From: an uncultured Clostridium sp.
GTDB lineage: Bacteria > Bacillota > Clostridia > Lachnospirales > Lachnospiraceae
Length of the DNA stretch: 13,133 nt
NCBI GenBank assembly: GCA_958349075.1
Contig: CATWBR010000074.1
Location: forward strand, 1-13,133
Direction: 5' to 3'
The translations under genes and the position numbers were made by a program. The notes under the pieces were generated by a model. It did no database searches and was not told the DNA's origin. It was given only the letters and a program-made list of their open reading frames with translations. How positions within the stretch are numbered: position 1 is the stretch's first letter; each line of letters opens with the position of its first letter. Positions 1-6,312 of the stretch are shown piece after piece.

Positions 1-49
1 AATACGGGCAAAGCAGTATCTTCCGGTATGAACGGGAGGTACATTACAT

Positions 50-907
50 ATGAAAAAAGAAGCAGCACGAATGATAAAAACGGCGGTTGCCGTCATAGCG
101 ATACTGGCAGCGGTCATATGCTACAATGTGGGATGGAATAACAGCGCCGGGATAACGGAACTTGCATGCGGCGGGGATCTGGATAAGGCCGCCTCGGCAG
201 AAAACATGGACGATGCGCTGAAAAGCTCCGGTGATGCGGCGAAACAATCCGTTGTTGGAGCAGGTATTTCTGACAATCCGGCGGGAAGAAACGCAGACGC
301 GGTAACGGATGCAGGGCTTTCGTGGGATGACGGCGGGCAGAATTCTGTGACACAGGAAGAGTTCTCCAAAACGGAAATGGCTTCAGACGACGGAACGGCA
401 GGCGGAAAAGCCGGCCGGATTTTTATACATGTGTGCGGCGAGGTAGCTGCTCCGGGGGTTTATGACCTGGAAGAGGGAAGCCGTATTTACCAGGCCGTTG
501 ATATGGCTGGAGGTTTTACGGAAGATGCGGCACGGGATTTTCTCAATATGGCGGAATCCCTGGAAGACGGCATGAAGATCCAGGTTCCGAACCGGAAAGA
601 GGCTGGGGAGTGGGACAGCCGGAAGGCTGTAACGTATCCGGAGTCAGCCGGGCGGCCGGAAGAGAAAGCAACGGCAGATGCGGGCGGTGCGCAGGAACGG
701 AATAATGCCGGGACGGCGAAGGTTAACCTGAATACGGCGCCGAAGGAACAACTGATGACCCTGAAAGGGGTTGGTGAGGCAAGGGCAGAGGCCATCATTG
801 CTTACCGTCAGGAATTTGGCCCATTTACAAGAATAGAAGATATCATGGAGGTTTCCGGGATTAAGGAAGCCGCTTTTCAGAAGATAAAAGAAGACATCAC
901 GGTGTGA
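50..907 (+). CDS. ComEA-like helix-hairpin-helix DNA-binding protein
   Basis: This 285-residue protein resembles ComEA, the membrane-anchored receptor that binds double-stranded DNA outside the cell during competence uptake. Seen: a short basic N-terminus and one hydrophobic segment (about residues 9-25) that would anchor it. A long Ala/Gly/Asp-rich low-complexity stretch follows to about residue 120. An SLBB-like domain (about 124-182) starts IFIHVCGEV and contains GVYDLEEG. A second linker leads to a C-terminal pair of helix-hairpin-helix motifs (about 224-285) with VNLNTAP, LKGVGEARAEAII and SGI. This SLBB-plus-HhH order is the standard ComEA layout, although the anchor-to-SLBB linker looks long. 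The ATG at 50 has GGGAGG at 34-39, ten bases upstream. The next gene starts 22 bases after the stop, so the two are probably co-transcribed. No comEC or comEB is visible. The family call is solid; competence in this strain is inference. Confidence 0.9.
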   Translation: MKKEAARMIKTAVAVIAILAAVICYNVGWNNSAGITELACGGDLDKAASAENMDDALKSSGDAAKQSVVGAGISDNPAGRNADAVTDAGLSWDDGGQNSVTQEEFSKTEMASDDGTAGGKAGRIFIHVCGEVAAPGVYDLEEGSRIYQAVDMAGGFTEDAARDFLNMAESLEDGMKIQVPNRKEAGEWDSRKAVTYPESAGRPEEKATADAGGAQERNNAGTAKVNLNTAPKEQLMTLKGVGEARAEAIIAYRQEFGPFTRIEDIMEVSGIKEAAFQKIKEDITV

Positions 908-929
908 AGTATAAGTATGAGGTGGAAGT

Positions 930-1628
930 ATGGCAAAAGTGTTAGTTGTGGATGACGAAAAACTGATTGTTAAAGGAATCAGATTCAGTTTAGAGCAGGA
1001 TGGAATGGAAGTGGACTGTGCGTATGACGGAGAGGAAGCAATCCGGATGGCAAAGGAAACGGAGTACGATATCGTACTTCTGGATGTGATGCTGCCGAAG
1101 TTTGACGGATTTGAAGTCTGCCAGGCAATCAGGGAGTTTTCTGAGATGCCGATTATCATGGTCACGGCCAAAGGCGGGGACATGGATAAGATTCTCGGCC
1201 TGGAGTACGGAGCGGATGATTATATAACAAAGCCGTTCAACATTCTGGAAGTAAAGGCCAGGATCAAGGCGATTATGAGGCGTAATGCCAAGAAGTCAAA
1301 GAAGGAAGAACAGAGCGCAGGCAAGGTAATCCAGGCGGCGGATCTAAAACTGGATACGGACAGCAGACGCGTTTTCATCGGAGAGAAGGAAATTAACCTG
1401 ACGGCCAAAGAATTTGACCTTTTAGAGCTCTTTGTCTGCAATCCCAATAAAGTTTACAGCAGGGAAGAGCTGCTGCGCTTTGTCTGGGGAAATAAGGCTG
1501 CCGCCGGAGGCGATGTGCGAACGGTGGATGTACATGTAAGGCGTCTGAGAGAAAAGATAGAACCTAGTCCCAGTGAACCGAAATATGTTCATACAAAATG
1601 GGGAGTGGGATATTATTTCAGAGCTTAG
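930..1628 (+). CDS. OmpR/PhoB-family response regulator, no adjacent kinase
   Basis: This 232-residue protein is a two-component response regulator that acts as a cytoplasmic transcription factor. The receiver domain (about 1-115) has the acidic pair D8/D9, phosphoacceptor D52 in LLDVMLP, T79 in MVTA and K101 in TKPF, so all residues needed for phosphorylation are present. The C-terminal winged-helix domain (about 130-232) has LTAKEFDLLELF, the recognition-helix region DVRTVDVHVRRLREKI and the closing GVGYYF, which are typical of OmpR/PhoB proteins. The ATG at 930 follows a GAGGTGG ribosome site. It begins 22 bases after the ComEA-like gene and probably shares its transcript. No histidine kinase follows; a structured 180-base gap and an acetyltransferase come next, so its kinase must lie upstream of the window or elsewhere. 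The family is certain; the target genes are unknown. Confidence 0.95.
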   Translation: MAKVLVVDDEKLIVKGIRFSLEQDGMEVDCAYDGEEAIRMAKETEYDIVLLDVMLPKFDGFEVCQAIREFSEMPIIMVTAKGGDMDKILGLEYGADDYITKPFNILEVKARIKAIMRRNAKKSKKEEQSAGKVIQAADLKLDTDSRRVFIGEKEINLTAKEFDLLELFVCNPNKVYSREELLRFVWGNKAAAGGDVRTVDVHVRRLREKIEPSPSEPKYVHTKWGVGYYFRA

Positions 1629-1632
1629 CGGT

Positions 1633-1678
1633 CCAGAACATAGAAAGCAGGGCAGGCACGGAGGACGGCCTGTTCTGG
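1633..1678 (+). repeat. Inverted repeat just after the response regulator stop
   Basis: CCAGAACA (1633-1640) is the exact reverse complement of TGTTCTGG (1671-1678), separated by 30 bases. An alternative short pairing, CAGGC (1653-1657) with GCCTG (1668-1672), would compete with it because the right arms overlap at 1671-1672. No T-run follows. It could be an RNA hairpin in the 3' leader or a protein-binding site; the sequence does not decide between these. Confidence 0.45.
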
Positions 1679-1679
1679 T

Positions 1680-1707
1680 AAAGAGTCTGCCGGAGTGCAG
1701 GCTCTTT
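1680..1707 (+). other. Strong hairpin without T-run, possible atypical terminator
   Basis: Bases 1680-1690 pair with 1697-1707 through eleven positions (one G-U) around a six-base loop. The stem is stable enough to act on RNA, but GACGATCC follows instead of a T-run, so it does not fit a canonical Rho-independent terminator. It may be a weak terminator, a 3'-end protection element or part of a leader for the next gene. Further downstream the gap also holds two small hairpin candidates, CCGG around AAAAA (about 1752-1764) and CGGT/ACCG (about 1778-1792). Confidence 0.5.
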
Positions 1708-1808
1708 GACGATCCTATGATGCAGAGCAGGCAGATTTAATGCAAGAGGACCCGGAAAAACCGGACTGAGAACTTACGGTGCGTAATACCGAATGGAGGA
1801 GAAGCAGG

Positions 1809-2306
1809 ATGGAAGCTTTTAATATAACAATCAGGCAGGCGGAGGCTAATGATTTAGACGGAGTGGCAAAGGTGGAAGCCAGATGTTTTCCGCCGGCCGA
1901 GGCAGCAGGACGGGAGGCGTTTAAAGAGAGGCTGAAGGCATTTCCCGACAGCTTTTTTATCGCGGAGTCACAGGGAGAGATGATTGGATTTATCAACGGA
2001 TGCGTCACGGATGAAAGAACAATATGTGATGAGATGTTTGAGGATGTCAGCCTGCATAAGGCGGACGGGGCGTATCAGAGTGTTTTCGGCCTGGATGTGA
2101 TACCGGAATACAGGAACCGGGGAGTGGCGGCGCTGCTGATGGAACATCTGATAGAGGACGCCAGGGGAAAGGGAAGAAAAGGCCTGATTCTCACCTGTAA
2201 AGACAGGCTGATTCATTACTATGAAAAATTCGGTTATGAAAACCTTGGGGTATCGCAGTCGGTTCATGGCGGTGCCGTGTGGTACGACATGCTTCTGGAA
2301 TTTTAG
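1809..2306 (+). CDS. GNAT-family N-acetyltransferase
   Basis: This 165-residue protein has the GNAT fold, which transfers an acetyl group from acetyl-CoA to an amine. Seen: an N-terminal ITIRQAEANDLDGVAKVEARCF strand-helix start. The acetyl-CoA pyrophosphate-binding motif A is VIPEYRNRGVAALLMEHL, with RNRGVA at 102-107. Motif B is IHYYEKFGYENLG near 135-147, with Y137/Y138 as possible general-acid tyrosines. The C-terminus, with VHGGAVWYDM, resembles the arylalkylamine acetyltransferase-like branch, but the substrate cannot be read from sequence. I chose the ATG at 1809, which has GGAGGA at 1795-1800 eight bases upstream, over an in-frame GTG at 1779 without a good ribosome site. The following gene begins 22 bases after the stop, suggesting one transcript. 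The GNAT call is secure. Confidence 0.92.
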   Translation: MEAFNITIRQAEANDLDGVAKVEARCFPPAEAAGREAFKERLKAFPDSFFIAESQGEMIGFINGCVTDERTICDEMFEDVSLHKADGAYQSVFGLDVIPEYRNRGVAALLMEHLIEDARGKGRKGLILTCKDRLIHYYEKFGYENLGVSQSVHGGAVWYDMLLEF

Positions 2307-2328
2307 AACGTTTGGAAAGGCTGATATC

Positions 2329-4488
2329 GTGGATGAGAAGGACAGAGTAAGACCGCGTGTACAGGGGGCGCGCTGGAGAAAACTGGATAATACGGCAAAA
2401 CTTTTTGCTGCTGTAGCCGGGGAGGATTTAAGCAATGTATTCCGGCTTTCAGTATCACTGAAAAATGAGATAAAGCCGGAACTTCTGGAGCAGGCCCTGA
2501 AGCTGACGCTCCCGGAATTTGAGAATTTCCGCGTTAAACTGCGCAAGGGATTTTTCTGGAATTACTTTGAGACAAATAACAGGGAGCCTCTGGTGGAGAA
2601 GGAGGAGACCTATCCATGCAAGTATATCGATCCTCACGCCAGCCACAGATTTCCGTTCCGGGTGAGCTACTACGGCAGACGTATTAATTTTGAGGTGTTC
2701 CACGGATTGACGGACGGCCTTGGAGCTTTGAATTTCCTGAAGAAAATGACGGAGAACTATCTGGGCCTGTACATTGAAGCGGAGAAAAAAGAGAATTTTC
2801 AGAGAACAGAAACTGGGGGAACGGCAGAGACGGCAGCCCTGGCGGAGCGGGGCAGGTTGAACCGGCAGGCCGGAGAGACAGCCCGGGACAAGTCAGAACA
2901 GCCAGTCAAAGAGCCGGAACAAGGGCGGTTAAGACAACAGGCAGAAGAAACGGCCCGGGATAAGTCAAACCAGCCGTCCGAGGAGACGGAGCACACCAAC
3001 CTGGAGCGGCAGGTAACAGACGCGGCCCAGGTCCGTACGAACCGGCGGCTGAAAACGGCTGAACCCGTCCAAACAGGCAGGCCGGTTAAAAAAGCATCTA
3101 TCCGCCAGTTGGAGGAAGACGGTTATTTAAGACATTACAGCAAGCGTCCTCATCAACGCTATGAGACCGAACAGGCGCTCTCTATTGATGGGGAATACCT
3201 GCCGCTGGACTGCCAGTCGGTTCTGCACGGGAGCATCCGCCTCGATGCCCTGAAGGCCATATGCAGGAAAGAGGGAGTCAGTATCACCAAGTACCTGACC
3301 GCGGCGTTAATCTGGTCTCTGATTCAGGTATATACGGATGGGGAGACACTGAGGCGTCCGGCAGCTCTAAACCTGCCGATCAATCTGCGGAGTTTTTTTG
3401 ATTCAGAGACAATGGCAAATTTCTTTTCCGTTACTAATATAGCATGGCCTGCCGGAACGGCGCCAGAGCGGTTTGAGGACGTCCTGGCCGAAGTCGGAAG
3501 ACAGATGGATGAGAAGATTGTGAAAGAGCGGCTGGAGGAGACGATCTCCTACAATGTTTCCAATGAGAAAAAATGGTATGTGAGAATTGTCCCCCTCTTT
3601 ATCAAAAATATTGCTCTTAACTCCCTGTTTTTGAAAAGCAGCAAGGCATACACGATGACTCTCTCAAATTTGGGTCCGGTAGCGCTGAAACCGGAGTATG
3701 AAGACATGGTAGAGAATTTCCATGTATTGATCGGTGTATCCAGGCAGCAGAAGATGAAATGCGGGGTGATTGCGTTCAGGGACAAAATCTATCTGTCGTT
3801 TAACAGTGCGGTCGGCGATCTCCGAATGCAGGAATATTTTTTCCATTTTCTTGAGGAGAGGGGCGCAGCGGCAGAGCTTGAGAGCAATGGCGCGGTGGAT
3901 CAGAAGTATGACAAGGGGAATTACCCGTCCATAAGCTACGATCGGGGAAAACTGAAAAAACTAACGAATATCCTTTATCTGGTTCTGTTTACCGCGGCGG
4001 CCATAACGGGGCTGGTCAATGTCCTGACCTACGGTATTACGGAAACGTGGTGGTCACTGATCGCGATAGGAAGTATCGCTTATGTGGCGATGACGCTCCG
4101 GTACTCTGTGATGAGAAGGGCCAGCCTGGCGGGTATCCTAATCAGGCAGTCCATCGGTGTGCAGGTTCTTCTGGTGATTATTGATTATATGACGGGGTTC
4201 AGCCGGTGGTCGTTTAATTATGCGATTCCAAGCCTGATTTTGTTTGATGTAATAGCCGTAGTCTTTCTGATCCTGATTAACAGGCTGAACTGGCAAAGCT
4301 ATTTTATGTACCAGATTGCAATTACAATTTTCAGCTTTATTCCGCTGATTCTGTGGGCGGCAGGATTGATTACAAGTCCGCTGATGTCCGTCATTACCGT
4401 GATTTTGTCTGTCTCGGTGCTGCTTATCACGATAATACTGGGGGACAGAAGTGTGAAAAAGGAACTGAAAAGAAGGTTTTATTTCTAA
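2329..4488 (+). CDS. Alcohol-acetyltransferase-like (condensation superfamily) protein with C-terminal six-helix membrane module
   Basis: From the GTG at 2329 (GGAAAGG at 2314-2320) this gives 719 residues; a longer in-frame start at 2221 would overlap the GNAT gene by 86 bases and is unlikely. The N-terminal part resembles the alcohol acetyltransferase/PapA5/condensation superfamily: WRKLDNTAKLFAA near the start, the catalytic HxxxDG motif as HGLTDG at 125-130, and LSNLGPV at 445-451, equivalent to the SNxG motif of that fold. Between the fold's halves lies a hydrophilic linker (about 150-265) with a 24-residue tandem repeat. Residues 548-705 form about six membrane helices, with YMTGFSRWSFNYAIP in the third loop, resembling the module called DUF6320 (recalled, not searched). 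The enzyme probably acylates an unknown acceptor at the cytoplasmic membrane face. The next gene, a hydrolase, starts 87 bases on. Confidence 0.85.
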   Translation: MDEKDRVRPRVQGARWRKLDNTAKLFAAVAGEDLSNVFRLSVSLKNEIKPELLEQALKLTLPEFENFRVKLRKGFFWNYFETNNREPLVEKEETYPCKYIDPHASHRFPFRVSYYGRRINFEVFHGLTDGLGALNFLKKMTENYLGLYIEAEKKENFQRTETGGTAETAALAERGRLNRQAGETARDKSEQPVKEPEQGRLRQQAEETARDKSNQPSEETEHTNLERQVTDAAQVRTNRRLKTAEPVQTGRPVKKASIRQLEEDGYLRHYSKRPHQRYETEQALSIDGEYLPLDCQSVLHGSIRLDALKAICRKEGVSITKYLTAALIWSLIQVYTDGETLRRPAALNLPINLRSFFDSETMANFFSVTNIAWPAGTAPERFEDVLAEVGRQMDEKIVKERLEETISYNVSNEKKWYVRIVPLFIKNIALNSLFLKSSKAYTMTLSNLGPVALKPEYEDMVENFHVLIGVSRQQKMKCGVIAFRDKIYLSFNSAVGDLRMQEYFFHFLEERGAAAELESNGAVDQKYDKGNYPSISYDRGKLKKLTNILYLVLFTAAAITGLVNVLTYGITETWWSLIAIGSIAYVAMTLRYSVMRRASLAGILIRQSIGVQVLLVIIDYMTGFSRWSFNYAIPSLILFDVIAVVFLILINRLNWQSYFMYQIAITIFSFIPLILWAAGLITSPLMSVITVILSVSVLLITIILGDRSVKKELKRRFYF
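2851..3066 (+). repeat. Three 72-base in-frame tandem repeats encoding 24-residue units
   Basis: Within the acyltransferase linker, three units lie head to tail at 2851-2922, 2923-2994 and 2995-3066. Units 1 and 2 are close in both DNA and protein: GRLNRQAGETARDKS then EQPVKEPEQ, against GRLRQQAEETARDKS then NQPSEETEH. Unit 3 is diverged but keeps the register (NLERQVTDAAQ...). The peptides are charged and Gln/Glu-rich, likely disordered or helical. Whole-codon unit length preserves the frame, as expected of a slipped or duplicated linker segment. Confidence 0.8.
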
Positions 4489-4502
4489 TTACCCGGTTAA
4501 TT
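4487..4502. promoter_or_regulatory. Near-perfect 16-base palindrome after the acyltransferase stop
   Basis: AATTACCCGGTTAATT matches its own reverse complement except at one base pair. It overlaps the stop codon of the acyltransferase gene and sits in the only sizeable gap (87 bases) between the acyltransferase and hydrolase genes. Such symmetry is typical of a dimeric regulator site, but no promoter with good hexamers was recognised beside it. Function is unproven. Confidence 0.3.
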
Positions 4503-4575
4503 TGGACGATGAATCGGACTTTTTGGCTCGGGGAGAAGGCAGATACCAGGATGATATTTAAAGGAGAGATGAAAG

Positions 4576-5601
4576 ATGCGCAAGAAAAATGTCAGCATGA
4601 TAGGAAACCTGACCCGGGATATGATGAATGATGTGATGGAGACGGCGCTCAAAAAGCCGATTCAGACGGGGGAGTTCAGAAAGAATCCTGTGGAGCCGGC
4701 GTGGAGATGCCCGGCAGACTATTTATATGAATTAATTGATGCGGATAATTTTGTAATGGAATATTTAAGGCCTCAGAGTGTTGTTACAGGAAGGGTGATC
4801 CTCCAACTGCACGGAGGCGGATATATCGGGCCGATGAAAAATATTTACAGAAGATTTGCCGTTAAGTATTCAAAACTCAGCTACGGTGCCGATGTACTTA
4901 CGATTGATTACAGAGTGGCTCCGGAAAATCCGTTTCCCGCCGCTGTGGATGATGCGGTGTACGCTTACCGGTGGCTTTTGGAGGAAAAGAATTACAGGCC
5001 GGATCAGATCGTAGTGGCAGGCGACTCGGCAGGGGGCGGACTGGCTCTGGCTCTCTGCCTGTATGCCAAGGATCACGGACTGCCGCTCCCCGGAGGAATT
5101 ATCACAATGTCCCCCTGGACCGACGTGACCCTGAGCGGTGAAACGTATGAGAGCAATTATGAGATCGATCCGCTGTTTGGCAACTCAAAAGAGAATATGC
5201 TTTATCAGTGCAGCTATATTGGGGATGCCGATCCGCTAAATCCGTATTTGTCCCCGCTGTTTGGCGATTATACGGGCTTTCCTCCGATGCTGATGCAGGT
5301 AGGAAGCTACGAGGTTCTCCTGAGCGATACCAAGTCGGTCTCGGAAAAGGCAAAGAAGGCCGGCGTCAAGGTCAGAACCTCTGTCTATGACGGAATGTTC
5401 CATGTATTCCAAATGGGACTCGATTTAATACCGGAGAGCCGCGAGGCCTGGGAAGAGGTGGGGGAATTTATGAAAATCGTCTACCAGATCCGCATTGCAC
5501 CCCAGGGCAAGGTAGTGAAGAAGGTAAAAAGAAGAAGAAAAGATACGGAAGACAGGGCAAGACTGAATCTGCTGGCTTTTCTGAAGAGGGAGCTTTCATA
5601 G
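4576..5601 (+). CDS. HSL-type alpha/beta hydrolase (esterase/lipase family)
   Basis: This 341-residue protein belongs to the hormone-sensitive-lipase branch of alpha/beta hydrolases, which cleave carboxyl esters. Seen: the oxyanion-hole motif HGGGY at 79-83; [18 protein letters not shown], the characteristic strand 5 region of this branch; the nucleophile elbow GDSAGG at 149-154 with S151; a candidate acidic residue at E246 in YEVLLSD (or D251); and H276 in GMFHVFQ. A complete catalytic triad is therefore available. No signal peptide is visible, so it is probably cytoplasmic. The C-terminal 40 residues are very basic ([11 protein letters not shown]), which could aid membrane or nucleic-acid contact. 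The ATG at 4576 follows AAGGAGAG at 4561-4568. It lies between the acyltransferase and rlmH, one base before the latter. It may remove or edit acyl groups added by the acyltransferase; that link is inference. Confidence 0.92.
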   Translation: MRKKNVSMIGNLTRDMMNDVMETALKKPIQTGEFRKNPVEPAWRCPADYLYELIDADNFVMEYLRPQSVVTGRVILQLHGGGYIGPMKNIYRRFAVKYSKLSYGADVLTIDYRVAPENPFPAAVDDAVYAYRWLLEEKNYRPDQIVVAGDSAGGGLALALCLYAKDHGLPLPGGIITMSPWTDVTLSGETYESNYEIDPLFGNSKENMLYQCSYIGDADPLNPYLSPLFGDYTGFPPMLMQVGSYEVLLSDTKSVSEKAKKAGVKVRTSVYDGMFHVFQMGLDLIPESREAWEEVGEFMKIVYQIRIAPQGKVVKKVKRRRKDTEDRARLNLLAFLKRELS

Positions 5602-5602
5602 G

Positions 5603-6082
5603 ATGAAAATCACACTGATTACAGTAGGAAAAATCAAAGAAAAATACCTGGAGGATGCTATAGCGGAGTACAGTAAAAGGCTGAGCCGGTACTGCAAATT
5701 GGAAATTGTCCAGGTAGCCGATGAAAAGACGCCCGACCGGGCCGGCGAGGTGATGGAGGAACAGATAAAGGATAAAGAAGGCGAAAAGATCCTTAACCAT
5801 GTGAAAGACGGAGCCTATGTCATAGCTCTCGCCATCGACGGCCGTATGGTTTCCTCGGAGGAACTGGCGGAATTTGTAAACGGCCTGGGCGTCAAAGGGG
5901 AGAGCCATATCCAGTTTATAATCGGAGGCTCATTGGGACTGTCAAAGAAGGTTTTGGGCCGCGCAGACTATAAACTTAGCTTTTCCAAAATGACATTTCC
6001 ACATCAACTGATGCGGGTGATTCTGCTGGAACAGATATATAGAAGCTACAGAATTATCAATGGGGAGCCGTATCACAAGTGA
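5603..6082 (+). CDS. rlmH: 23S rRNA (pseudouridine1915-N3)-methyltransferase RlmH
   Basis: This 159-residue protein matches RlmH along its whole length. RlmH is a SPOUT-class enzyme that uses S-adenosylmethionine to methylate N3 of pseudouridine 1915 in helix 69 of 23S rRNA, acting on assembled 70S ribosomes. Seen: the N-terminal [20 protein letters not shown], the SAM-pocket loop [12 protein letters not shown] at 106-117, the knot region [20 protein letters not shown] at 128-147 and the C-terminal GEPYHK, all hallmarks of the family. The start is one base after the hydrolase stop, and its ribosome site (GAGGGAGC) lies inside the hydrolase reading frame, which suggests translational coupling. 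A Rho-independent terminator follows, so rlmH ends its transcript. Sharing an operon with acyl-transfer genes is probably incidental. The call is secure. Confidence 0.98.
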   Translation: MKITLITVGKIKEKYLEDAIAEYSKRLSRYCKLEIVQVADEKTPDRAGEVMEEQIKDKEGEKILNHVKDGAYVIALAIDGRMVSSEELAEFVNGLGVKGESHIQFIIGGSLGLSKKVLGRADYKLSFSKMTFPHQLMRVILLEQIYRSYRIINGEPYHK

Positions 6083-6122
6083 TGGGATGCAGAAATTATT
6101 AATTAAAATGATCATATAAGAT

Positions 6123-6162
6123 GCCGTACCAGCGACTTCACCGGCCGCGGGTACGGCTTTTT
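6123..6162 (+). terminator. Rho-independent terminator after rlmH
   Basis: GCCGTACC (6123-6130) pairs exactly with GGTACGGC (6150-6157) around a 19-base GC-rich loop, and TTTTT (6158-6162) follows. It lies 40 bases past the rlmH stop and marks the end of that transcription unit. Confidence 0.85.
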
Positions 6163-6194
6163 ACTCTCCTGTTTGAGATGATTTAGAGACAGCA

Positions 6195-6222
6195 GTGTTA
6201 AAATGCCATTCATAAGTATAAT
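6195..6222 (+). promoter_or_regulatory. Candidate promoter for the lipoprotein/two-component unit
   Basis: A perfect -10 hexamer TATAAT lies at 6217-6222, about 90 bases before the lipoprotein start and just past the rlmH terminator. The -35 side is weak: GTGTTA at 6195-6200 with a 16-base spacer matches only three of six positions, so activation by a regulator is possible. The GC-rich leader downstream holds TGCGGCGGC twice (6265-6273 and 6283-6291). Confidence 0.45.
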
Positions 6223-6312
6223 TAATTGTTTGGCTGTGAACTGCCGGGTGACGGGAATAGGGAATGCGGCGGCTCTCATCAGTGCGGCGGCCAGGCGGGA
6301 AGGAGTATTTTT

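Noticed and set aside
3..53. Possible end of an upstream gene overlapping the ComEA-like start by an ATGA
   Set aside because: The frame is open for only 16 codons, which happens often by chance, and another frame ends at 31. Nothing in the short peptide is recognisable.
644..1183. Long minus-strand reading frame of 179 codons opposite the ComEA-like and regulator genes
   Set aside because: It spans two confident genes in antisense; its composition follows from the codon use of the real genes and shows no domain.
1706..1741. TTGACG followed by TTTAAT as a promoter for the GNAT gene
   Set aside because: The spacer is 24 bases, too long for a sigma-70-type promoter, and the first hexamer overlaps the hairpin stem.
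2221..2328. Earlier start for the acyltransferase at 2221
   Set aside because: It lies inside the GNAT gene without a good ribosome site, and the added residues do not resemble the family; the GTG at 2329 has a well-placed GGAAAGG.
4353..4631. 92-codon + strand reading frame across the acyltransferase-hydrolase junction
   Set aside because: It overlaps both well-supported genes in another frame and has no recognisable protein features.
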